From Jaapia argillacea MUCL 33604 (taxonomy: Eukaryota > Basidiomycota > Agaricomycetes > Jaapiales > Jaapiaceae): 57,763 nt of DNA. Position numbers and translations under genes: made by a program. Shown in pieces: positions 23,993 to 36,745 of this stretch. Numbering within the stretch: position 1 is the stretch's first letter; each line of letters opens with the position of its first letter. Under the pieces are notes generated by a model. The model made no database searches and was not told where the DNA came from. It saw nothing but the letters and a program-made list of their open reading frames with translations. The stretch spans positions 167,895 through 225,657 of the forward strand of contig KL197725.1 of the NCBI GenBank assembly GCA_000697665.1. The letters are read 5' to 3'.

Positions 23993-26171
23993 ATGTCTCT
24001 TGCGACTTTCTCAAACATTCTTCAGGTGAATCCCCAGATTGAACAGTCACTTTCATTTTCTCAACTGGATCTCTTTTTTCACATCACAAAGCACATTCGC
24101 AATCGATTGTCCTGCTGTGTTGTAGCTTCTTCAGATGAGCCACCTCTCAAACTGCCTGTAGATGTTGTATCTTTCCTATATGCAGCATTACAGGTTGACA
24201 TTGTCAAGGAACCAAAACTCATTGCGGAGTGCTGGACAGCATTTCGGGCAGTTATATGGGACCAATCTTCTGATGGACTGTGTGACAGTCGATCATTGCT
24301 TGATGCCTTTCAGGAGCACAGCTTTCAGTTGGAAATAGGTGAGTGCCATACACTGTGGTATCAGAGTGATAAACCCAAACATTGTCAGGCTTCCGGGATC
24401 TGTACCCACCCACACATAGCTATACAAACCTAGCCTGCAATATAAACATCAATGGAGCTTCCCAACCCTGCCCTCTTACTAAACCATTGGCAAACAAGGC
24501 TGTCTTGTATACTTGAGATTTTGGACCAATACCTGTCTGGTCTAATTCAGCGTATTGCAGTTGTGAGTCCATTATATTCAACTTGCATTGAATATGTCTT
24601 AACCTTGCCTCATGTTCCCAGATTTTGAAACAAGATACTATCCAAACTACCATGTTTCCAGAGAGAATCGCATGTACTATGGGGGGATGCCTTCTGTATT
24701 ACAAACAGGTACTCATTCCTATATTGAAGTCTCTCTGTGTGAGAGGTTTGAGACGTCAATGGTCTGTGCATGGTAGGCAGATTCAAACTTGATTCCCTTT
24801 TGATCAGTGTAATAATCAATATCCAGGGTGTCGGCCACAAATAATGCTAGGATTTACAATCAAGAGCACTATTGACAACTGCAAAAGCTCAAAAAACTTC
24901 AATTGAAAAATTGGACATACTCTTTTGATTTAGATGGTGATCTGGTTTGGGATGCCTTTTTTCTCCATGCTTTGGTTTGTGAATCCACTGAGCAGGGTTC
25001 AAAATTGTGGCTTTCAAATCAGGGATCACATTCAAACCACATTGAAAACGCTCTCCATGATCATAATGCTGCCATGGCTGGCCCTGGACAAGAGCAATGG
25101 AATCATGCATGTGATCTATGTTGTGCTGTTGAGACAGTTGATGGAAGTGAAGGTGAAGTCTCATTGTTTGGATATTTTGAATGAAACTCATTCTTCTTAG
25201 CATATATGCGAGCTGTTGTCATGGATGGTGTCACTATTGGCCATCCTTGCTGCGGTGTTTATGATTGCCAGGAGCCACTCCCCAATCAACGTGCCCACTT
25301 TTGTGGCTCCCATACCTCTGAAGCTGATCTATGCACTGTTACATCCTGCCAGATGAAAGCAGATGCTGGTCATAAAACTTGCGATAATCCAGGTCATCGA
25401 GCACTGGAGACTACAGGCTCGGATGAACATTCTGCAATGTTTCAACTTCAGAAACAACTTGAACGCTCCAAGGCAGTGCACCTTGTTGATTCTGTTGGAC
25501 GTGGTACTGGTAGTACTCCAGGGGAAGATGAGGTGGTTGAGTTTGATGAGACAGGAGAGTGTACTGGAAAGCCTGACACAGGAAACTCAAAGCCCCATGC
25601 TCGCTTTGGGTGGCGGTGCACCCATAATGAGCAGCTATGTGTTGGCACATGTGGTGTTGTGTTGGGTAGGGCAACATTCTATGGATCTGAGGGTGTGAGT
25701 GGGTGTCGAGTAGGTTTCTTTTATTTAACAACTTCATGGTTACTAATATATTACACAGACATTTTGTGCTGCCTCTTTCCCACACCACTCTCACTTCCCC
25801 AATTCATCTTCTTCAATAACAGCTGCTCATTGAAGAAGCATCTGCAAAACATCCAAGATCACTATTTCGACCACATTGCCATGCCTGTTGATATATTTCA
25901 CATGAAGAGCAAACACAAAGAATCAGACCTATTTTGTGGACAACATTGCAATCCAGCGAGCTGGCCTGCTCTCATCAAGAATGGAAAGTGGCGATTCAAT
26001 TCATCCACAGCTGAGATGACCAATGCATGGTTTGGCGGGTTTCAGGCAATTGTGAGGGAGATGCGAGAGGATAGATACAATTTCTTTCTGGATGAGATGG
26101 TCAAGTTACACAATCGGATGGTAGTTGCCAACCTGGCTAACCGTAAGGCATACCCATATCAGATCCCATGA
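23993..26171 (+). mobile_element. KDZ (Zisupton-type) transposase with CxC cysteine clusters, decayed
   Basis: Spliced exons read in order: a helical N-part (23993-24340), then GFRDLYPPTHSYTN and PCPLTKPLANKAVLYT. After in-frame TGA 24514-24516 the frame continues FGPIPVWSNSAYCS, then YYPNYHVSRENRMYYGG, VSATNNARIYNQEHY, TGA 24873-24875, and DGDLVWDAFFLHALVCES. The main exon 25206-26171 begins MRAVVMDGVTIGHPCC and carries the Cys/His cluster of KDZ-associated CxC domains. It then has FNSSTAEMTNAWFGGFQ near the C-terminus and stops at 26169-26171. KDZ enzymes are cut-and-paste DDE transposases common in basidiomycetes. Terminal repeats were not found. With two internal TGAs this copy is probably dead. 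Confidence 0.8.
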
Positions 26172-27326
26172 AGTAGCCTCCTCAGCCAGTAGATAGATAT
26201 ATCATATTCAGATATCTGTTGTTGAATGATATCCATCAAAAGAGAAAGGCCCCAAGGATGGCCCGACACAGGAGAAATACTTACTGCTTGACCCTTCAAG
26301 TTGAAACCTGATATCTCCAGAAGTGCTCATGCAAGTCCACTTGGTTGAATGTGAAAGACTGGCAGTGGTCTCACAACCCTCCTTCTCTTCCCATCCTCTT
26401 TGTCTGTCACCAACCTCCTCATCCTTAGCCATGGTCCGATGGCAACAACTTCCTTCCCAAGTGCTCTCTTCTCATCCTTGCAAAACTCACCAATCTTCAA
26501 GTTTTCACTGGTCCAACCCATCTACAATGACCATTAAGATGAACTCATACTCAGTGATATGACCTGGTCTTCTCGTTCAGGCTTGGGTGTATTGGGTTGT
26601 GCAACATTGCAATGGGGTTGGGTTTGGAATGCAGGGAATGATCCTGGCAGGATCTCCATACACGTCAGTGTTCTATGAGGCAGATGGAGTGAAATCACAC
26701 CGCCAATGTGGAATGACAGGTTCTTAGTGTCAGTCAATGGAGTCCCTGAAGTTCGAACCTACAGGAAACAGTGAGATATAGGTACGAGGAAAGGGAATTA
26801 GAGACAAACTTTGATTGACTGTATGGTGGAGGTGATTGGTGGGACTCTTCACCCCGCTCTCTCCATCTCCGCTTCAGACTGCATTCCAGACAACATTAAC
26901 AATGGCACTCACCCTTAAGCAGACAGCCATCCATAACAGAGAAGTGCTCAATGCAGTTGAGACAATAGCGCCCACGAGCGGCACAGTTGCCTATCAGAAC
27001 GAGACATTGGATATGTGGATGGTGGGTGGGAGGATGAACTGTGCTGCAGATAAAGTAAAACACTTGTCGATGATACTGGTTGCGAGGCGCTTTGATATCG
27101 TCAGCGACGGCAGACAATGGTTGGGAGGCCAAGACATAGAGCTCCCTGAAGGACGGGAGTGGATTGAGCATGGTTGCTGAGAGCATCACATAACAAAAGA
27201 TAACCTCAGGGGAGTGCTACCGTGGCACGGAGGAGAATGGGGAGACAGTGGAAAGCTTGGGCCATCTTATATATACATCCAAGGCCATCGTCGGCTTGAT
27301 AAATCGACTCGGAAATCACATCATAG
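26172..27326. other. Non-coding or degenerate stretch
   Basis: No frame on either strand looks convincingly coding and no terminal repeat of the KDZ element was recognised. Confidence 0.4.
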
Positions 27327-27512
27327 CCCTTGCTACATTGCCACAATGCTACAACACTACTTCGCCACAACCTTGGTTCAACGATCAGTGAGCCAGCCAG
27401 CGCTACTTTGCTACTTTGCTACAGCTTGGCCAGGAATTGCTACTCTGCCACATTACTCAATCACCATAGGCTGCTACTTTGCCACTTTGCCACTTTGCTA
27501 CCTTGCCCAGTG
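27327..27512 (+). repeat. Imperfect CTACTTTGC(C) simple repeat
   Basis: Roughly ten interspersed copies of GCTACTTTGC, GCCACTTTGC or CTACATTGCC. A low-complexity stretch rather than a gene. Confidence 0.6.
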
Positions 27513-27799
27513 ACAGACCCAGCTGACATTCTGACTTTCTGAGTTTCAGAGCCAGCAGTGACTAGTGGCCAGAAGGCCCCTTTTTGAGTTTCAGAGGTTT
27601 GCTGCCTCCCTCCGTCAGAGGCTACCAGGGCTGCCAGTGGAATCAGTCTTCAGAGTTCAATAGATCATCGAGAATTACTATCAGAATGTGGAGAGTTGGT
27701 TACAGTTCTACAACAATTGTATGGACTGATTCGCAAAAGAATGTGATACTCCAGGGAGACTGGTTTTGGTAAAGGAGTGGGGGTGTGAATAGGTAAGTT

Positions 27800-28150
27800 G
27801 GTCATTGATACGAGGAAGCATGTGAATGAAAGCTACTCCATTACATGAGAGACTGGACGAGAAGGATGATGGTTTACATCCAAGGCTCATCAAATGTCAT
27901 TGTCGAAGACAGTGGGGCTGCTAGGCACCATCAAAACGGCCGCTCGAATTCTTGATCCCTTTACGATAGGGCCAGTCTGGCGAGCTTGGGGGGTTCTGGT
28001 GTATTGAAAGGCCTCACGAAGAATGCCAGGCCAGTGACCCTTTTCGACGAGGCATTTGATGGTGGGCCCTTCAGCGAGTTCACGAGTGAGATCACTGGCG
28101 GTGGCGTCTGTGAAGCTGGCTTTAGGAGCCATGAATGTGCCCATTGACAA
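27800..28150 (-). pseudogene. Minus-strand gene remnant, unidentified
   Basis: Starts MSMGTFMAPKASFTDATASD at 28150 and contains LVEKGHWPGILREAFQYTR and TGPIVKGSRIRAAVL. After a frame change it continues DEPWM, TAA, TIILLVQSLM, TAA, WSSFHSHASSYQ. The stops are TAA where CAA would restore the frame. It looks like a broken exon of a mushroom hypothetical protein; no function is assigned. Confidence 0.4.
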
Positions 28151-28787
28151 TTGATTAAAGTGGGGGGTAGGTAAACCAAACCAACACCAACAAATCGTTC
28201 TGGATCGTCATTGATCGGGAATAATAGAGTTAGTGGATATTCAAGAGAAGCACTGAGAATGAAAAGCCTCTGGTAGTAGTGTGCCTTGAAACTAATGATC
28301 AATTTCTGATAATCTTATCTTCGTCACTCTCAGCCTCAAATACTGATCAGTGTCTGCTAGGACTGGACTTGGCTCCGTCTAATGATTTTCTCAAGCTGTA
28401 ATTCAGAGGGTAAAAGTTGTTCAATTTCACTTTGGGCTGTCCTTTTATAGACTAGTCCAAGGCTGTGTAATAAATACAAATTCTAAATACTGGAAAAAGC
28501 GAATATTTACAATGTCCAATCCTCTCTGTTGGTCCATATGGGCTCTTGATGGGGCTATGCCTGTCCATATGGATTTCCATATGGTCCTGCAGAGCCTTCC
28601 CACAGCCTCACACAGCCCTGTGGCTGTACTATCCAGACTTTCCCGGACCAACACAGCCTCCCTTTCACCAAACCATGCTTATGCCTGCTCATGACATTAT
28701 TGCTCAGTCTCCCAATGTTTAGATGTCAGGATGTGTGCTTCTGCCTGTGCTGACTTGATGGAAATGATTCTGATACTGACTTGGTGC

Positions 28788-29253
28788 NNNNNNNNNNNNN
28801 NNNNNNNNNNNNNNNNNNNNNNNNNNNNNNNNNNNNNNNNNNNNNNNNNNNNNNNNNNNNNNNNNNNNNNNNNNNNNNNNNNNNNNNNNNNNNNNNNNNN
28901 NNNNNNNNNNNNNNNNNNNNNNNNNNNNNNNNNNNNNNNNNNNNNNNNNNNNNNNNNNNNNNNNNNNNNNNNNNNNNNNNNNNNNNNNNNNNNNNNNNNN
29001 NNNNNNNNNNNNNNNNNNNNNNNNNNNNNNNNNNNNNNNNNNNNNNNNNNNNNNNNNNNNNNNNNNNNNNNNNNNNNNNNNNNNNNNNNNNNNNNNNNNN
29101 NNNNNNNNNNNNNNNNNNNNNNNNNNNNNNNNNNNNNNNNNNNNNNNNNNNNNNNNNNNNNNNNNNNNNNNNNNNNNNNNNNNNNNNNNNNNNNNNNNNN
29201 NNNNNNNNNNNNNNNNNNNNNNNNNNNNNNNNNNNNNNNNNNNNNNNNNNNNN
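28788..29253. other. Assembly gap (466 N)
   Basis: Run of N. The left flank contains three copies of the palindrome CCATATGG within about 50 bp near 28545-28590. Confidence 0.99.
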
Positions 29254-31269
29254 CGTAGGGAATTTATGAGCATTGATTTCAGGAGGCCTTCCATGTAGAT
29301 TAGTCAGATTGGATGGGCTGGAAGGGTGATCCTGAGAGTTCAAGATGGTAGACTGATTCAACCTTCTCCTCATCAGTTTCTGAGGTGGTCTTTCCCCTGA
29401 TCAGACACCCTTTACCATTCCCATAAATTCTGCAAGAGTACTGCACCCTAATTGGTCCTTCTTCCTCACTTCAGGGACAACTGAGGGCTCTAGGAAGTGT
29501 AAAAACAAGATCTGAGTATCTCCAGCGCACTGTATTGTTTGTATGAGCATTCTAGAGTTTCAAAATTTCTTAGACTATAATGTCGCTCTAGTAATGGGGG
29601 GGGGGTGGGCATAATTGACAATGAAAGGAGTCTCTCGTGTCGTTTCCTAGATACCTCTCACAGCACTTCTTGGTCTGATCATTCTGAAACAGGGACAGCT
29701 TGGAGTGAATTGTGGCTAATGATTGTGCATATAGAAGAACAAAACAAAAACAAAACAAATCGCAATAGAAATTGGTACAACGTGCAGACTGAGGTGGGCA
29801 AGTAGAGGTGAGGGATACCAAGGTGAGAAGGAAGGAGGGAGGAGGATGTGCGAATGATAAGTAAGAAGAAAGAAGGGGACTCAGATGCGACCACTATCTG
29901 GATCTGACACCGTATAGAACATTTCAAAAGCCTGCTGCACCTGAAGACCAGCATCAATACAAGATGCAAGTATACGAGAGGAGCAATTGAACATACAGCG
30001 ACAATTGAGAGCGCAAAGGCTCTGACAGCTACACATGACTCCTCCGGCATCAGAGATCCTTTGATCTGTTTGAGATGTATGGCGAAAGTGGCGAGGATAT
30101 ACTTCGACTGGTATGCCCTTGGTCGACCTTTTGGATCCTGCAGAAGAATTCCTGGTGTCAGCAAAATGCAACAGGACAAACAAGACACTCACTTTAGGAT
30201 CAGGCTCTCCCCAAAATGCCCTTCCCTCATCCTCCATTGCCTCTTGGGCAAATACAGCGATCTTCGCCACCACCTCTCTCTTCTCAGCTTTTGTCTTGCA
30301 TGTCTCAGACTTGAAGATCTTAGCAATGTCAGCTGTCATAATCTTTGTAGCAGCTGTCTGGAAGTCACGATGCCACTCATGAAGATGTTGACGAGCCTAG
30401 TTCCCGATAAGCAGATGAATAGTCACCAAGATGATGATAAAGCTTACCAATGCATAGATACAAGATTTCTTGTCGATCTTATGGTGCTCATCAGGGGAAA
30501 TCATCAACACCAGCTTCTTGATGATTGCAAGAAAGAGATCATCACCCTGGTCAAGGTCCCATAGGTCAGCTTCAGCACTGTATATTTCAAAAATACTGGA
30601 CATCAGCATCGAATCAAAAACAGATTTGATGAATTCTGGGAGGGCCTTGAAAGAGAGTGATGTGGGATCGCTAGGATCAACAATCAATTTTGGTTTGCGA
30701 GTGGCCTTGATGGGTTTGACTTCGTCCTTGTCATCGCTGATGATGACCATCTGACAGACATATTGGGATGAATTCTAGATGAGATAGGGTGAGAAGAGAG
30801 GTCGTACTCACCTGGGATTTTCAAGCCATCTTCGACTTCGTTGTCTCATCCCTCGTCATCTCATTGTCCTCATCCCTGAAGCCTCTGATCTCCTCGATAG
30901 AATCTGACCGCTTGCAGCCTTGAAGTTTGCGTTGAACCACATTCAACTGAGGCGTTGTGTCATGAGAGGTCATGAATCCTGCAAAAAGGGTGTCCTTCCC
31001 CAAACGTGGTGGGACAGTTGGTGCTTTGGTACCATTCTGAGAAGTGGAGGCGGAAGAGACAGGAGTTCATGAAGTGGACGCAGTGTGGAGGGTTGTCAAA
31101 GATGGGGTTGTGATAGCGCCAGAGGGATCAGTCTGAGCATTCACCTTCTCTTGCCACCCAGAGAGGAACACTTTCCTGGTCGTCTTTGATTGCTTTGCAG
31201 CGTCCCTGGGAAGCAGGGGTTTGCATGAGCACCAATCAACAAGAAAATGGGAATGATGTGACATACTTG

Positions 31270-31544
31270 GGGATAATGCTATTGGGAAACCCCAGTTGTT
31301 GCTGAAAACCTGGGTTTAGTGAGAAACCGCTAAGTTGACAAAACCTGACAAAAGTCAGGGAGGGTTGTTGATCCCCAAGTCCAGGGATTTCGGGTGGCGT
31401 CAAGCTTGAGGGTGCCTTGGTTCTAGTTGGCGAAGATTGATGCCAGGATTTCCTGAGAAGCGCCAACCACATGAGCTCGATGACAACGACGCAAACGTCG
31501 GTAAGCACAGCGGCAAAGTAGGCGCACTCGTTGTCATCAATGAC
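31270..31544 (-). repeat. Foldback inverted repeat, left arm (275 bp)
   Basis: Reverse complement matches 31674-31948 over the same 275-bp length at roughly 90% identity by eye, with a 129-bp spacer. Both arms translate, on opposite strands, to the same sequence (IPGLGDQQP, SGFSLN.GFQQQLGFPNSI). Confidence 0.85.
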
Positions 31545-31673
31545 AGCAGCAGTTTCTTTGCTGAAAGTTGATAAATCAGAAATCTGATTCACCATTTGAT
31601 AACTAAATGCACACATATGTCACTTTATCACCAGTGTACAATTTTTTTAAGTCAATTTGTCTTTGATTTTAAT

Positions 31674-31948
31674 GTCGTTGATGACAACGAGCGCGCCTAC
31701 TTTGCCGCTGTGCTCACTGACGTTCACATCGCTGTCATTGAGCTCATGTGGTTGGCGCTTCTCGGGAAATCCCAGCATCAATCTTCGCCAACTAGAACCA
31801 AGGCACCCTCAGGCTTGACACTGCCCGAAATCCCTGGACTTGGGGATCAACAACCCTTCCTGACTTTCGTCAGGTTTCATCAACTTAGTGGTTTCTCGCT
31901 AAACCTGGGTTTTCAGCAACAACTGGGGTTTCCCAATAGCATTATCCC
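31674..31948 (+). repeat. Foldback inverted repeat, right arm (275 bp)
   Basis: Partner of 31270-31544. Each arm also has a small internal hairpin (CTGAC TTTC GTCAG type). Confidence 0.85.
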
Positions 31949-33020
31949 ATACTTGGGGATCTGCAATGTTGGGCCTTGTTCTGTGCCAAAGATGGCAAGC
32001 TCACAGAGATTCTGCATGTTGATCTTCTTCTTCTTGGTGGCTGTGAGGTGCTTCTTCTTTGTCTTCTTCGTATCCTGAGAACAGATAACACATCTGAATC
32101 AGTGACCACGTCGACAAGCTTCATCGACAACAACAAACCTTCTTGCGGCTCCCACCATTGTCCTCACTCTCCTCTGAGCTGCTAGGTTCTGACCCACTCC
32201 CTTCACTTGGAGATGCCACTCGCTTGCCATTCCTTCTCTTGCCAGCCTCCAAGTTTAGCAGTCCTGGCAACTCACTCTCCTCAGCGACCTCTCGATTGCT
32301 TCCCCTGACATCACCATCCTCGTCGTGGTAATGGAACACTGGCCCACTCCTCATACACACTTCCTCCTTTTCATCATCACATTGCCTTTGAGCATCCAGC
32401 AATGCCAACTTCTTCACACCAATCGCACGACTCACCTCCACAGCATCCTTAGCCGTGGTTTTCACTGCATCTCACGCACCTTTCTCAGCTCGTTTTCGTT
32501 CAGCTTTGAATGTCACCTCTGCTTTTGCCCTAACCCTCAAGCCAAACTCTTTGGCTGGGTGAGCTTTGTTCGTTGTTTGGGTGCTGTAGTGACGGCTGCT
32601 GACAAGGGGCTCGGTGGCAGCATTGATCTCAGCGAGAGCAGCTCCCTGGAGGGACGGTGGTACTTTGGGCACAATTTTGGGGTTTGAACCAGGAGTAGGG
32701 CTCGATAGGGGAGAAGAGGTAGCTTCTAATTGCAAGTGGGATGCCTTTTGTCGTTTAGGAGCAGGGGATGGGGAGTTATTCAATGGATTGTCATCAGTGA
32801 TTGTGAGTTCCAATTTGTCAATAGTGCCAGCTGAAACTGAATTGTTCTTGCTTGGATCAATGGTTAAGCTTTTAGTAGTTTTGGAGACCATAGCTGCTTG
32901 TGTTCTCTGTTTTCATTGGGAGGTCATTTTGGAGGATGAAGTGAGAGCAATCGAACTTGACGCAATTTGTTTCCAAGTCCAGATTTATTGTCAGCCTTCA
33001 TCATCCTCTCGCAACAGTGC

Positions 33021-36000
33021 TATGGCTTGGTGGCACAAGATCTGCAAATATTCACTCCCCTCTCTCTCTGGCTATGTCCAGCACAATAACATCCATCACA
33101 AGCGACCCAAGCCCCCGAAAATTCGTTCTGAATTTCATTGCCACCCAGACCTCAATGGTAAGCCCATTGTCAAGTTCATCCTGCCTTCAGAGCTCATGAA
33201 ACTATCTTGTTGGGTCAGCTCATCCATGTGATCAAAATGGGAATTTTCTCCCTCACAGCACCCCTCCCCCACCTTGCGATAACACCCACAATTGGGCACC
33301 ATTCAACAATGGTCCTACCTTCAGGTTTGCTGAACTTCATTTTGAGAAGATACAGACTTCCAAAGCTGACATTGATGAACTGCTCAGAATTCTGGTCGAG
33401 AAGAATCAGCTGGACCAAGCTGGAGAGCCAATTTTTCAGAACTGCGATCATCTCCAGGCCACAATCAATGCCATTGAACATGGTGAAACATCCTGGACCA
33501 GCTTTCAGGTCAAATATACAGGGCCGATCACTCCCAACTCCCCATCATGGAAGTGGGAGCCCCTAATTGTTCATACCTGCGACAGCCTCAACGTTGTCCA
33601 CAATATGATTGCGAATGTCGAATACAAGAACAGCTTTGACTATGTCCCCTACGAAGAATACACTGGACCGAATTGTCAATGTTGGTCGAACATTATGTTG
33701 GGTCGGTGGGCATTCAAAAAGGCTGTACATTGATATATTTGCCAACATAATTCTCTGCTCACATTTTACAGAATATGATTGCCGAAGATCCAATAACCCA
33801 TGGGTCAATGCTTGTTCCCATCATTCTCGGTGCAGATAAGACAACGGTCTCTGTCGCAACTGGGAACCAGGAGTTCCATCCTCTCTACCTCTTGATTGGG
33901 AATGTTTACAATGAAATGCGCCATGCCCATCGTGATGCTGTTGTTCCTGTGGCCTTCCTCACTAATCCCAAAGGCAAGCATAGACTCTATTTGAAGTCTC
34001 GACCCTAACTGATTCTCATTATACCTGTCAGCGTCAAGGGAATCTGCTGAAACAGACAAGTTCTGCCTCTTCAAGAAGTAAGTTTACCACTCTTCGATTG
34101 CTCAGATTCTTTCACCCTTATGACCCAGGATGACAACTCCCAAGATTGTTGCTTGTCCTGATGGACATTTTCGAAGGGCAATATTCGAACTGGGTCCTTT
34201 TGTCACTGACTACCCTGAGCAAGTGTTTCTCGCTGGCATTGTTCAGGGGTGGTGTCCCAAGTAAGTTGCATAGTTATTGTGCTGCTTTGTTACTCATGCA
34301 TTTCCATGAGGTGTCAGGCCCCTCCAGATGAATTAGAACAAGAGGGTCGTCCACACTCTCGAGCGCATACAGAAGTTCTTGTCAAGTCGTTCAATCTTGG
34401 TGAGCTCTGGGATGCATTCAGTGTTATTGGGGATGTCATTGTAAGTTTCCAGGTTATTTCGGTTCTCCTTGTCTGATGTAATGTCCACTAGCCCTTTACA
34501 GACTACTTCCCCCATGCTGATATTCACAAACTCATTACTCCCGATCTCCTCCACCAGCTCATCAAGGGCACCTTCAAAGACCACCTTGTCAAATGGGTGA
34601 AGGAGTATGTCTATGCAACTGCTGATAGCGAGTGTGAGGCAAAGAAAATCATGGATGATATTGATCAAAGGTAAGCCCCAGCTTTCACAAGTCCTCATCG
34701 TTGGTTGCTAACTTTGTATAGAATTGCCATTGTTCCTGCCTTTCTGGGCCTAAGGCGATTTCCTGAGGGACGAAACTTTAAACAATGGACTGGGAATGAT
34801 TCGAAAGCTCTGATGAAGGTTTGTCCATGCTGTGATATTTGACTCTTTCTCATTGTTAAGTTGATCTAGGTTTTTTTGCCAGCGATTGTTGGGTATGTTC
34901 TGGACAAGGTCATCCTATGCGTCAGTGCCTTCCTCAACTTCTGTTACCTTGCACACAGATATGCCCACAATACTCCCTGCTTGGAGGCAATGGACACAGC
35001 CCTCACCTGCTTCCATGAATATTGTGTCATCTTCCAGGCTGTCAGAGTTTGTCCCAACAGCTTTTCACTTCCTCGCCAACATGTGCTTGTCCATTATGTC
35101 AAAAATATCAAACTTTTCAGTTCTCCCAATGGGCTCTGTTCCTCGATTACAGAATCAAAACATATCGACACCATGAAGAGGCCCTGGTGATGGTCAAATC
35201 GAAACAATCCATTGATGCAAATGATTCGAACCAACACCCAACTTAACAAGTTAGCAGTGGAGTTTGGCAGACGTGGGATGTTCAACGCACCACCTCAGCC
35301 TGCAGTGATAGGGGATGATGACCATGATGAAGATGATGATGGTCAGAACGATGAGGAAGATGATGCAATGGAGGCAGAGGGTCAGCGAAATGATTCAATA
35401 GTCACTCTACCGAAGCGACCAGGTGAGTAGTATACATTCCATGATGAATAAGTACTATACTAATTCTGTATGCATTCAGCATACGTGCACAAGGTTTGCA
35501 TCTTAGCGAATCAACTGGGTCAGCCTATGCTACCCAAACTCATCTGATGTTTCCTCCACGATCAACTGTACCCCGACAATGAGCTTGCAGCAGTGCATAT
35601 TCCCCTCAACAACTGCCCTCAATTTCACGGGTGTGTTTTGGTCTATCACAACGCCAGTGCCGTCTTCTATGCACTGAGCGATCAATCAGGTACAGGAGGG
35701 ATGCATCATGAGATTATCCGTGCCAACCCCAAATGGCAAAAGACCCAGTACCGATATGATACTGTCCTCGTGCAAAACAACGCAACTGCAGCTGATGATG
35801 GCATGCATGGTATAATCATAGGTCAAGTCCTCCAATTTCTCTCCTTCATCCACAATAACGTCAGATACCCCTGCACCCTGGTCAAATGGTTTCTTCCTGT
35901 TGGAGATGAGGTAGATCCTCTCACAGGAATGTGGATAGTCAAGCCAGAGATGGTTGGGAATGAATGGACGGTTGGTCTTGTTCATCTAGACTGTATTGTC

Positions 36001-36138
36001 CGTGCTTGTCACCTGATCAGTGTTTATGGGGAGACGGAGATTCCAACTGACTTCAAGTTCCATCACTCTCTTGATGCATTTGCATTGTACTATATTAACA
36101 AGTTTGGAGATTACAATGCCCATGAATGTATTACGTAG
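33021..36138 (+). mobile_element. Plavaka-type (CACTA-like) transposase, decayed
   Basis: The frame follows the order I know for Plavaka transposases: RPKPPKIRSEFHCHPDLNG, an intron, WAPFNNGPTFRFAELHFEK, a spacer ending SWTSFQVKYTG, IANVEYKNSFDYVPYEEY, AEDPITHGSMLVPIILGADK and TTVSVATGNQEFHPLYLLIG. Then come [59 protein letters not shown] and FSLPRQHVLVHYVKN. The C-terminal part (from about 35560) has GGMHHEIIRANP and ends YINKFGDYNAHECIT with TAG. These are cut-and-paste transposases of the CACTA relatives. The intron at 33974-34031 would be GC-AG. Internal stops lie at 34079-34081 (TAA), 34121-34123, 35188-35190 and 35545-35547 (TGA), each in continuing frame, so the copy is dead. Confidence 0.82.
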
Positions 36139-36183
36139 ATTAGATCCCCCACATTCTGCATTACTGTCTCTGAATTCTGAAAG

Positions 36184-36236
36184 GCACTGGTGCCACTGGT
36201 AGCCCTGATGGCCACTGGTGGTGTTTCTACCAGTGT
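36184..36236. repeat. CACTGGT cluster, possible transposon end
   Basis: Three CACTGG words and one inverted ACCAGTG lie within about 50 bp just downstream of the Plavaka stop. CACTA-type elements start with CACT(A/G), so this may be a terminal or subterminal repeat. No left-end partner was found. Confidence 0.3.
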
Positions 36237-36640
36237 TGTCAGAGCTTCAGGATGCACCAAAATGCTGATGAAGGAGGCAGGTGGAATGTAATCAAAGTAA
36301 TGAGTTTCTTATGAGTCGCTGCTCAGAGGCGTCCAATGTGAAAGAGGGATGATGATGGAAGTTGGAAGGTTGACAATGACGAGTTCAACGCAACTCAGAT
36401 GCATCTTCAAGTTGATCAAATGCGATGAATATCCTCCTTTAGAGTCTTGTTGGCTTGTCAACAGGATAAGATTGATAGAGAGGATGGTGTGAGCAATGTG
36501 CCACATTCAACCTTTTATTGTGCATGGGAGGAAATTCAACTTCATTCTAACTTCATTCATGAGTCCGAATCTTGGTTCACTGGGGTACCTATCGAGTCAA
36601 TACATATACAAGCACCATTCTTTCACCTTGGAGTCAAGCC

Positions 36641-36745
36641 CATCAGGTTCTCACCAGTCCATGTACGCAGAACCAAATCGTTCCAAACAAGCAGGGCCCC
36701 AAAAGGTAGAATGCAACATCAGTGAATCACTATACACTGGCACCG
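36641..36745 (-). repeat. Structured module, degenerate subfamily-A copy
   Basis: Aligns with subfamily A on the minus strand (TGTACGC, AATCGTTCC, AACAAGCAGGGCCCC, GGTAGAATG, TCAGTGAATCACT), but both stems are damaged. Confidence 0.6.

Larger units (their letters stand above)
29881..32891 (-). pseudogene. Unidentified nuclear-type protein, interrupted by a foldback and a stop
   Basis: Reads on the minus strand from ATG 32891 (MVSKTTKSLTIDPSKNNS). It has an APKRQKA basic motif, then KAERKRAEKGA, TGA at 32474-32472, and the same frame continues DAVKTTAKDAVEVSRAIG. A Ser/acidic stretch ending GGSRKK precedes a GTTTGT donor. The next exon is very Lys-rich (DTKKTKKKHLTATKKKK). The gene then runs into the inverted-repeat pair 31270-31948. 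Beyond it come VVQRKLQGCKRSDSIEEI and PEFIKSVFDSMLMSSIFEIY. The last parts are ARQHLHEWHRDFQTAATKIM and VVAKIAVFAQEAMEDEGRAF. It is transcribed divergently from the Plavaka transposase, with about 130 bp between their starts, and may be an accessory gene of that element. No domain is named with confidence. Confidence 0.45.

Noticed and set aside
28719-29373. Long open frames spanning the first gap
   Set aside because: They consist of N and carry no information.
29590-29610. G-run near 29597 as a G-quadruplex
   Set aside because: A single homopolymer followed by GTGGG; too little to call.
3697-35547. UGA recoded as an amino acid
   Set aside because: TGA is also used as the natural terminator here (for example 14976-14978 and 26169-26171), and one internal TGA has a CGA counterpart in an intact paralogue, so mutation is simpler.
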